Shown here one piece after another: positions 54,501-62,500 of a DNA stretch of 64,000 nucleotides; within the stretch, counting starts at the first letter, position 1, and every line of letters starts with the position of its first letter. Both the position numbers and the translations under genes were made by a program. The notes under the pieces were generated by a model. The model made no database searches. It had not been told where the DNA came from and saw only the letters and a list, made by a program, of their open reading frames with translations. Source of the DNA: Sthenelais limicola (Eukaryota; Annelida; Polychaeta; Phyllodocida; Sigalionidae); assembly GCA_942159475.1 (NCBI GenBank), contig OW804098.1, forward strand, positions 116,409,225-116,473,224, read 5' to 3'.

Positions 54501-54609
54501 ATAGATAGGCTACCTTTTGGTGTTTGTCAGAAGAAAAACAAGGGAGTTCAGCACCCTCAACTTCAAGAATCGTCATCTGAGAAAGCTTTTCTCCAGCGGA
54601 ATCTGCCAT
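42451..54609 (-). CDS. Three-exon gene for an unrecognised 236-residue protein
   Basis: Exons 54514-54609, 42887-43354 and 42451-42597 join with phase-0 GT/AG junctions to one ORF with a start and a stop. The N-terminus is MADSAGEKLSQMTILEVEGA. The middle is Pro/Glu/Ser-rich and probably disordered. The C-terminal 48 residues are strongly basic and predicted helical (YRALLRSIKNRVQVLKKRVK, SRRVRQAVRGFIDTC). There is no signal peptide or membrane segment, and I do not recognise the family. Intron 1 is 11.2 kb, filled by an 82-bp array and a nested LTR element. The CAG directly before the ATG suggests an upstream 5'-UTR exon, perhaps near the CpG-rich 57.1-57.3 kb stretch. The gene is convergent with SLF1 and divergent from the PRDM9-like gene. 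Confidence 0.68.
42887..43354 (-). CDS. Unrecognised gene, exon 2
   Basis: 156 codons, phase 0 at both ends, acceptor TTGCAG and donor AAAAG|GTGAGC. It contains an internal duplication (LPWEPLPWEPLPP), PGFYLTQLKDAVYGSMPDDY and a charged, Ser/Thr-rich region. Codon content looks coding rather than random. Confidence 0.72.
43377..43984 (-). repeat. 82-bp tandem array, left part
   Basis: About 7.4 units of GTGAGTGAGTGAGATTGGTT ... GGGAGAGCTGAGAGGGA, few mismatches. It is cut at GTAC (43981-43984) by the LTR element and resumes at 52346. Confidence 0.95.
43985..44604 (-). repeat. LTR of the LARD-like element, left copy
   Basis: 620 bp beginning TGTGAAATATCAATGGCAAT and ending AAGAATTCCAATTCTTTACA. 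The end contains the palindrome AAGAATTCCAATTCTT. GA/CT-rich tracts fill its middle. Confidence 0.95.
44837..45442 (-). CDS. Hypothetical 201-residue ORF in the LARD-like element
   Basis: The longest native ORF of the element, close to its inferred 3' LTR. It has no motif I recognise; it is Cys-, Leu- and Thr-rich with no membrane segment and no nucleic-acid-binding signature. It may be chance or a remnant. Confidence 0.3.
   Translation of the reverse strand: MREEMYVYEQTNIHTLGKIHFPVLETMVESVDKDPAQWLSYPTLFMRRCFIKQLVRDREACKKHHRTSASCLLSTAALTEVLSIQEGGGETMQKCRLVVCYCSHYYGNTVVLTTNLCLLQHLGKRGETGVLSVSDEVQRGPQLAGQTEEETVTTVQKDLCVLNFLREVKTFSGCSEAHLHTKTFSTCFTKRLFSSRIMDSR
45716..45736 (+). repeat. Poly(G) tract
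   Basis: About 21 consecutive G, preceded by GGTTTTCGGGGGCAGAGTT. Length is likely unreliable in any assembly. Confidence 0.9.
46545..46870 (+). repeat. Degenerate CAGCAGATG-rich repeat
   Basis: Repeats of GTCACAGCAGATGTCACAGC and related 15- to 60-bp units, with AGAGTGGYMACTGGKGTTGTA recurring. Many short ORFs on both strands are by-products. Confidence 0.75.
46949..47218 (-). repeat. Internal direct repeat of the LARD-like element, copy A
   Basis: About 270 bp resembling 50651-50910 (shared GGGGAAAATAAGTGTAGGAT, GGCCTTCCCTCCATC, ACCCTCCCCTCC). The two copies lie on either side of the nested non-LTR element. Confidence 0.8.
47412..50212 (-). mobile_element. 5'-truncated non-LTR retrotransposon (Jockey/CR1-like)
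   Basis: Inserted in the LARD-like element and flanked by AAGTAT (47406-47411, 50213-50218), a short target duplication. The 3' end on the minus strand is a TAATAAATAAATAAA tail. About 2.8 kb; the 5' part, including the first half of the endonuclease, is missing. Confidence 0.85.
47692..50212 (-). CDS. Endonuclease (partial) and reverse transcriptase of the non-LTR element
   Basis: About 840 codons of element sequence, open to a stop at 47692. It starts inside an APE-type endonuclease (GVYRPPDGDRN, VVAGDFNINMF, SCIDLILC, ADHLMTF). RT motifs follow: KRGTVSPLFKGGD, NYRPITQLP, FDLKKAFDTVNH, GVPQGSILGPLLFLMYIND, catalytic FADDTVIYC and the thumb NKTKC-like NISKTKCMHF. No RNase H or zinc knuckle is seen after it. 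The ORF extends into host DNA up to 50268 only by chance. The uninterrupted frame points to a recent insertion. Confidence 0.92.
50651..50910 (-). repeat. Internal direct repeat of the LARD-like element, copy B
   Basis: The counterpart of 46949-47218, roughly 80-85 percent similar by eye. A third fragment of the neighbouring sequence (CGTGTTCCAAAAGTATAAAA) is seen at 50513 and, split by the non-LTR copy, at 47391/50213. Confidence 0.75.
51726..52345 (-). repeat. LTR of the LARD-like element, right copy
   Basis: Appears identical to 43985-44604. The sequence just left of it on the minus strand begins TTGGCTGACCACTGAAGG, a possible primer site whose tRNA I did not identify. Confidence 0.95.
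52346..53840 (-). repeat. 82-bp tandem array, right part, ending in a full-length copy
   Basis: About 17 units continue the array broken at 43984. The last unit continues into GAGGCACTTTATGATCATAC, AGACAGAGAAGAAGGGAGAG and GGTATGTCCTGCAGGACC, the rest of the SINE-like family. This shows that the array arose by amplification of one end of a SINE. Confidence 0.93.
53841..54513 (-). other. Intron 1 remainder of the unrecognised gene
   Basis: No coding sequence or family repeat seen, apart from a (C)14 tract at 54408-54422. Confidence 0.5.
54514..54609 (-). CDS. Unrecognised gene, exon 1 with start codon
   Basis: Thirty-two codons from ATG (54609-54607), MADSAGEKLSQMTILEVEGA then LPCFSSDKHQK, donor AAAAG|GTAGCC, phase 0. 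A CAG lies directly before the ATG. Confidence 0.62.
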
Positions 54610-54958
54610 CTGTGTCATAAATCGGCAATGAAAAATACGTGTGATCAGTAACGCAATATATATGATATAAATCATTTTTTGTATTTGCCTTTTACTTTTA
54701 ATTAAGTCTTAAATATTTTAAAAGACTTTGAGTCTATGTCTGAAACGTTATAAATGGGCGAATCAGTCGAATGGGCATTTTTAAATAGACCGTCAATTTT
54801 TAAACTGCATATTCCATGATTTTGTCAGTAAAAGGGGGTGGGTTGTATCTTCAGAAAACCAGTTTTCATACCTTGATTTTGTTCTGAGTGAAGAAAACAA
54901 AGTTGGGAACAGTGAAGTATGCGTATGCGTTCTGTCTCAACAACTTTATAGCTTAAAT

Positions 54959-56903
54959 TATGGAAAGCCATTTATGTACATATCGCTAATCCGTAAAAAA
55001 TGACTAGCAGAAATCCTGTTCAGCCTTATACAGTTCCTGTTCAGCAGTACACAGCGCCGAGGTAGTAGCCTACTGTAGCCGGGTTAGGCTTCTGATCTGC
55101 TGATCAGCAAATACTCTGGAAAGCCATTTATGTACATATCCCCATTACTTCCCATTACGGGAAGACTAGCATGCTGATCAGGAATAAAGAAGTAAGAATA
55201 GCCATAGAAAAAGCGTGCGGACTAAGAATTTTTTTTCCTGTTCAGCTGCGGGATAGCCCCCAACCTGCATTCTTCCTATTCTTCCCAAAAGTCACCTTTT
55301 AGGAATTTACTAGTCTTACAGTTTCATAATTCCTGTTCAGCCATGACTAAATCCTGAACAGCATCATGCTTTTCCTAGTCTGCCCCGGCTTGGGCGCCAT
55401 GCCGCAAAACGTTTTGCTGTTCAGCAGTCTTTCAAATTTCCGATATACCACCCAGCACCTGTTCAGGAATATCAAGTCATTTATGTGCATATCCCCAATC
55501 CCCATTTATGTACATATCCCCATTACTTCCCATTACGGGAAGACTAGCATGCTGATCAGGAATAGGGAAGTAAGAATAGCCATAGAAAAAGCATGCGGAC
55601 TAGGAATTTTATTTCCTGTTCAGGGATAGCACCCAACCCGCACTCTCCCTATTCTTCCAAAAAGTTACATTTTAGGAATAGTTTGATTCTTATTTTCTGT
55701 TGAAGTCTTCCCGCCCTTAATAAGTTAGATATTATCATTATTCTCACTTCACTCACATTGTCTTATGTATATTGTCATTATTCTTTATCCTTTCATATAC
55801 CTTTATACCTCCCCTGTACACGACAGACATTATTAAATTCCCTTAAAAAAGCCAGTCAGAGAAAGCTCTTAGTCCATTTACATAATTTAATAATTACATA
55901 ATATATAATTATAAAACCAAGCTGCCCTTTAAATCATTTTTATTGATTCGAGATGTAGGCATTAAATCTATGTTATAGATTTTAAGAGTACATGTCTTGT
56001 ATAGGGATGGTGGGTGGGTGCTCTGTCCCAATTCAATGCATTGAGTGAAGTGTGAAGCTACGAATGAAAGGTTGGTCACTGCCTGGTCCGTGGCTGTGAC
56101 CTAGTATGAGATTGGTTGCATTCGATTACCTATATACCTTTGCTTGGACCTTTTTAAAATTACTTGCAATTTTCAATTAGCCTACTGCTAATTTAACCTT
56201 TTTCGGCGCATATAATATACAGAACTTCTGTTGCGTTACACCTAACGTGTATACAACACATTCATGTGTACATTTCACTACATTACTACCAGGAAATGGT
56301 TGCTCACTGATAGTGATCTATAACGATGTATAACAAATAGGCTCAACGAGCTCCACGATAAATTTTGTATTCATAAAAAATGGCTATTCAGGAATGGGTG
56401 TTGCAGGCCAGTTCCCATCCCGCACCTGAAACTAGAGACCTGTTGCTGATCAGCAGACCAGAAGCCTACCACGGCCGCGGTAGGCTACTACCCCGGCCCT
56501 GTGTACTGCTGAACAGCAACTGTATAATGCTGAACAGGATTTCTTTTTTCACAGATTGACAATATGTACATAAATGGCTAATGTTTGAAACACTGCTGAA
56601 CAGCAAAACGTTCTGCGGAATGGCGCCCAAGCCGGGGAAGAATAGGAGAAGCATGATGCTGTTCAGGAATTATTAATGGCTGAGCAGGAACTATGAAACT
56701 GGAAGATTAGCCAATTCCTAAATTGTAACTTTTTGGAAGAATAGGGAGAGTGCTGGTTGGAGGCTATCCCGCAGCTGAACAGGAAATAAAATTCCTAGTC
56801 CGCACGCTTTTTCTATAGCTATTCTTACTTCCCTATTTCTGATCAGCATCCTAACCTTCCTGGTTTAGAGTTATGGCGATATGTACATAAATGGCTTTCC
56901 ATA
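54959..56903. mobile_element. 1.9-kb foldback element full of CTGTTCAG motifs
   Basis: The ends are TATGGAAAGCCATTTATGTA and its exact complement, flanked by TTAAAT (54953-54958, 56904-56909) as a target duplication. Long inverted arms of about 500 bp follow, carrying CCCGGCTTGGGCGCCAT, GGAAGACTAGCATGCTGATC and CTGTTCAGC/GCTGAACAG in opposite orientations. CTGTTCAG or its complement occurs at least ten times. The left arm also holds a direct repeat (55118-55245 and about 55505-55622). No ORF of note. Confidence 0.8.
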
Positions 56904-57129
56904 TTAAATAACTTGGTAACGACATTTGCTTGGCAACCTCTTCCTTGGCGACGCGCCCTGGGTTACACGTCCTGAGTTACCCGTCCCTGTACGTATAACG
57001 ACGCGGCAGTAAATGACCAAGCTAGGACTGTGTTTAGTTGTTCGTTTAAATTAATACTTCATTCAATAACATCAAGGGTACATCACTTGGTAAAAGTCTT
57101 CCGCCCCAAATCGTGAATAAATATTAGTA

Positions 57130-57270
57130 TTATTTTGTATAGCCTGACTGAGTTATCGACGCGGGAACGTGTCGGGTGAGGACGTACACGTGCGCAAAGA
57201 CGTAACATAATTAAGGCGCGCGACTTGATTGACGTTTTCTCGCGTGCCGGTGGGTTTTTTTTGTGCGAGG
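57130..57270 (+). promoter_or_regulatory. CpG-rich stretch, candidate divergent promoter
   Basis: CpG is dense here (GACGCGGGAACGTGTCGG, GGCGCGCGAC, CTCGCGTGCCGG) against an AT-rich background. It lies between the two divergent genes. TGCGAG|GTGAGTG at 57269/57270 could be the donor of a 5'-UTR exon of the PRDM9-like gene. No transcript data are available. Confidence 0.35.
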
Positions 57271-58076
57271 TGAGTGAATTTATGACATTTTTGCCACTCA
57301 AATCTTTATCTGTAAATCTGCCATGTGATGCAACTTGAATCGGTAAATTGTTCGTGTAGTGTTTAATAGATACATAGCCAGAATGTATAGGAGTTAACCG
57401 TAGGCCCTAGGCGTAGCCTAATCAGTATTTCGGCCGGAGAGGATCGAGGTTTGGTGGCTGGGTGAAAATTAAACTATAGTTTAATTTTATAGATCTAGAC
57501 TAAGTCATTTACAAAACTAATGCATTGAATAAATTGTCGTAATGCAAATAATTAAACGGACTATAAATAATACCCGTCTTCTTTCAGAATCTTTTAAAAG
57601 TCCCGTTTTGTATATTGATAATGTCCGAACGCCAAAATGTCTGATGCATTATGGCCTATGTAATAGGCCTTTAGCCTAATGTCAGTAATGACTCCCCATC
57701 CCCCCCCCCCCCCCCCCCACACACACACACCTTTATTTGTGTCGAGCAATTTATCATCACGCTTACCATAATTAATCATTAATTGAGACTCTAGATTCCG
57801 AAACTAACCCAGGGAATTAATATAATCGTAATTTAGAGCATTAATCTGACGTGCACCCACATCATGGCTATCTTTTGTTGTTCGCAGATTAAAATTCGTG
57901 AACATAATCTATGAATATTAAGATTACAACACAGCCTTCATAAGTGTCCAGTATGAACACACATATGCAGCCCAAATGTCACTTATGGTCTTGATTGTTT
58001 GTGCCATTTTCCTGAAAAATATCTAACATAATTAACTGAGACCAACGGGGATCAAGAACGAGGCAAACAAAAGAAA
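57271..58076 (+). other. Upstream sequence of the PRDM9-like gene
   Basis: No gene seen. Contains a (C)17 plus (AC)n tract at 57701-57730. Confidence 0.5.
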
Positions 58077-58488
58077 TGTGATGTGTTTCAGGAAAATGAG
58101 TCATAAGTCGCAAAAAATAGATTTTGAGATACTATTATATTTGAAAAGATGAGATCAAGCCGATTCCAATGATAGTAAACAGTCTAATAATCTAATAAGT
58201 ATTTCTAGATTTTAAGTTTGATATTTTCGTTTTTTTTAAAAAAAAAAGTTTCCAATATTTCTAGGGGTCACTAAACAGTAAAGTAACTAAATGTAGTCCA
58301 TATGAGGACCTTTAAAACCAAAGGATGTATTACATAGATTGTCCTGAAATTTGAAACATTGATTGACATAACCATAGGTGACCCACTCTCCAAAGATCAG
58401 AACATTCCAATAATGTGATCTTGTGAAAAAACGCTTTGAAAAATATTGATTTTGCGACTTATGACTCATTTTCCTGAAACACATCACA
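58077..58488. mobile_element. TIR element, TGTGATGTGTTTCAGG family (reference copy)
   Basis: 412 bp. TGTGATGTGTTTCAGGAAAA and GAGTCATAAGTCGCAAAA at the left; the complement at the right ends CATCACA. The interior has TTTGAAAAGATGAGATCAAG, GATAGTAAACAGTC and GAACATTCCAATAATGTGAT. No ORF. Confidence 0.85.
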
Positions 58489-58523
58489 AATGCGTTATTC
58501 GTGGGCCTAATTTGTGTAGGCCT

Positions 58524-59375
58524 ATATGTGTTTCAGGAAAATGAGTCACAATTGATATTTTTCAGTGTTTTATTCACAAGATGTCCTTGTGGGAATTTTT
58601 GGGGTGCTTAACGCTCTTTGTAGCATGAATAGGCCTACATTCCCCAAATTTCAAGACAATATGTGATGTGTTTCAGGAAAATGAGTCATAAGTCGCAAAA
58701 TTGATATTTTTCAAAGTGTTTTTTTCACAAGATCTTTTTATTGAAATGTTCTGATATTCAGAGGGTTTAGCACTTATAGTCATATGAATCCATGTAACAA
58801 ATTTCAGGAAATTTTATTAAATATATCCCTGCATTTTGAAGATCTTTGTATGAAGTATATTTAGTTACTTTACTGGTAATTACCCATCTAGAAACATTGC
58901 AAACTTTTTGTTTCAAAAGTAAAAAATTCAAACTTAAAATATAGAAACACGTATTAGGTATCCCAGTGTTTACTATCATTGGAATCAGCTTGATCTCATT
59001 TTTTCAAATATGGTGGTATCTCAAAATCCATTTTCTACGACTTATGACTCATTTTCCTAAAACCAATCACATATATTAAAGTATATCCATGCATTTCTAA
59101 GACAAAGGTCATCTTTTAGAGTACATGTAGATATTTTGCTTGTAAATGTTCACCCAAAAGTATTTACAATATCAAATATAAAAACATCAAACTTATAATA
59201 TAGTCTGGACTATTAATAAAAACATCAATTTTAAAATAATAGTCTTTTAACTTATTAGATGTACTGTTTACTGGTATCACTGGAATCGACTTGAATCTCA
59301 TCTTTTCAAATATGATAAAATCTCAAAACTCATTTTTTTGCGACTTGTGACTCATTATCCTGTGACACATCACAT
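58524..59375. repeat. Cluster of the same TIR family: one full and two partial copies
   Basis: Positions 58524-58655 are a left-end fragment, 58662-59071 a full copy in the opposite orientation to 58077-58488, and about 59095-59375 a right-half fragment ending just before the PRDM9-like start exon. Confidence 0.75.
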
Positions 59376-59412
59376 AGTTTGCTACATATATAATAAATGT
59401 TTTCATCAACAG

Positions 59413-59593
59413 ATGGCTTCCCCCACGCCTGATCTTCACCCTGTAGAGTTTAAAGCGTTGATAGACAAACACAGGGATGATCAGATTAACATAGAGCAGC
59501 ATTTCTCCCCTGAGGAGTTCCAGGAAATCTGTGACTATGACAAGTCCCGCCTCAGGAATGTCAAGAGGAATTACCTGATTCTCCTAGAGTTTG
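59413..59593 (+). CDS. PRDM9: PRDM9-like exon 1: KRAB-related domain
   Basis: It starts MASPTPDLHPVEFKALIDKH. The W of the canonical KRAB EEW is replaced by F (SPEEF), and the RLRNVKRNYLILLEFG core is typical of the PRDM9 KRAB box. The donor is TTTG|GTATGT, with one base carried over. Confidence 0.9.
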
Positions 59594-62500
59594 GTATGTA
59601 TATCAATTACAGGGCTTTTCATTTGAGAAGTGAATAAATGAATAGTATGGGGAGATGGGGAGACAATCCTTGAAATTAGAGAAATTAGTTCAAGCTTGGC
59701 ATATAATTATATATATAATTAATATTTTATTATTATTGTTATGGGATGGGGTATATCTTGCAGAATGTTTTCACTGTAATCTATTACTTAGTTGCATGAA
59801 TATTTATTACTAAGGCGAATCATCATTAATGAGTTAAATAAAAGTAAAAATTATGTTGATAACATGGCAAAAAATAATGTTGGCCTGCCATGTCTTGGGT
59901 CTGCACTAGTATTATATGTATCCCTGCATATTGTCGGAAACTCAGTAATAAATCAGAGATCGAGCTGTAAGCACCTGTCAATCTTGTTCCTTGAGCGAAT
60001 ACTAAGCAAAGATTTCTAAGTCGAACAACAATTAAGAGAATAACTCCTCATAAGAGAATAACGCAGATTTATACAAATCACCACTTTGTTATATCTCAGA
60101 CGAAGGACGGTTAGGCTGTAAGAATATAACCTTCTCTATGACGACATGGCTATAGATCATCTGGAAGACCATGTACTACATACTTAAGAGCAAAGGAAAA
60201 TCTCAACAATATATGTGATGTGTTTCAAGAAAATGAGTCATAAGTCGCAAAAATGATATTTTCTTAAGTGTTTTTTCCACAAGGTCACATTATTAGAACG
60301 TTCTAATTTTTTTAGGGTTTATCCCTTATTTCAGGACAAGGTATGTAATATATCCTTTCGTTTTAAAGGTCCTCATATGGACTACATTTAATTACTTTAC
60401 TGTTTATTGACCCCTAAAAATATTGGAAATTTTTTTTTCAAAAACGAAAATAATCAAACTTAAAATCTAGAAATACTTATTAGATTATTAGACTGTTTAC
60501 TATCATTGGAATCGGCTTGATCTCAACTTTTCAAATATAATGGAATCTCAAAATCTATTTTTGCGACTTATGACTCATTTTCCTGAAACACATCACATAT
60601 ATGAATCTGGTTTCCTGAAAAGAGGAGTAACCTTAATGTCTTAATGAATAAATAGTAAACCAACTCCTCACCTGATGCTTCTCACAGGTATTACTGCAAG
60701 TATGCCAGAGTTTATGCAGAAGGACCCCAGGACTAGGCTTTGTGTCTCCATGTCAGAGAGTGACAGTGATACTGAATGGGTGCCCACACTCAAAAGGAGA
60801 AAGTCTGGCTCTAAAGGTAATTAAGATGGCTTTAATGAAATTTCTTTAACTATTTTCTTGCAGCAATGTTTTGTTACTGTATCTATTATTTTTGTAAGAC
60901 AAAAGTGTGATTCTCTGTATCTTCTCCGAAATTGCTGGAGAGATTGCCTCCATTTTACAGGTGGACATGCTAATTGGCATAGTGGAATGCCATTCCACCA
61001 TGTTTTATGAGTGATTTCCTAGAAAATAAGGGTTGAAAAAGGGTTTTAATTGCCGTTTACGCCGGACTTTCCATAAGAACGTAACTGAACAACCAGCCAA
61101 AGTGACTCAAAGTGGTAAGAAAGAACATAAGTCAGTAACATAATCTCCCCCCCCCCCCCCGCCCCTCCTCCTAGAATTTGTGTTGAAAACTGGTTATCCC
61201 CTGATTATTCCTGTTCTTCCTTATTCATAATTACTCTAATAGTACCATCTTTATATCTCCATTTCTCTCAATTTCCCTGCCTCTATCTCTGACATTCCCT
61301 CACTCTCTCTCTCTCCTTGTCTCTCCCCACCTCCATCCTTCTCCTTATCCCCCTTCTCATTTTCAACCACATATTGATTCTTTTTGCTTCTTCTTCTCTC
61401 TCTTCATTATAGACTTCCTCCTGTACCTCCCATATCAACTCCTCTGCCTCATGATTGTCCTTCTTTGTCTGCCTCCTTACCCCACCTCCTCTTCCTATAC
61501 TTCTCCACATCCTCCATCTCCACATCCTTCATCTCCACATCCTCCTCCAAAAATGTTTCAGTTTTACTTCTTAATTATTTTGCCTTTTTTGTAGCATCAA
61601 AAGGAAGAGTTTCCTGGATTCCCTCCATGAAGAAAGGAAAGAAGCCAAAACTCTCAATGTCAGCAAAATGCAATGAAGGCCAGGTAGGATAGTTTCATAA
61701 TTCCAAGTTATAGTTGCATGTACATGCATGGTGGCATTAAACAAGTCAAACTTCTTCCCCTCCAAAGTGTTATTTATGTCTTACATTCCTGTGGTTTCTC
61801 ATGATACAAGGTGGAACAACATGATATAACAGGACAAAAACAAATGAAGGCCAGCAGCAGGAAAAAAAGTCTACCAACGGTGAACATGTCTGCAGTACTG
61901 GAGGTGTGTTTTACTGAGGTGGAAGAGGAGGAGGAGGAACCTTTCCATGGGTTTCTACAAAGTGACATTGATGCCAGCCACAGGTGGAGCGAGGAATGTA
62001 TTAAGAAAAATATGTTGCTGATATCACAAATAGAGAATGATTTGATGGAGTTTGAGGCAGAGGTACAGGAAGAGACACAAATTATGATGGAAGGTAGGAC
62101 AACCCACAAAACTTTAAATTTTATAAACTAGAAGATTTAAATTGTGTATCTAATTCTAGTAATTGTGAAGAACAAAGGTGTTTTCTTTCTAAGTTTCTTT
62201 TTTAAAAAGTTAATTATTATCATTATTTCTTGTGTACCTTATTCAATATTTTACAATGTATTATTTCAAAAATATTTATTTTACATGATTTTGAATTTAT
62301 TGCACAATTATACAAATGAATACATTTGTGTAATGAATTTCGATGGTCAGACATCAATCCAGCATTTTACACTCTTAGGGAGAGACTGATATGCTGCTTT
62401 GCACGACTAACCGAGTGTCTATCGACTCAGTGTCCTGTGAAATCTGAGACTTATGCCACCTCATTTGATGGTCCTGGGTAAGACCTTAAAGTGCCTTTCT

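Noticed and set aside
61283..61692. ORFs of 80 and 102 codons before and over PRDM9-like exon 3
   Set aside because: Mostly CT-rich intron; only 61595-61683 is supported by splice sites and phase.
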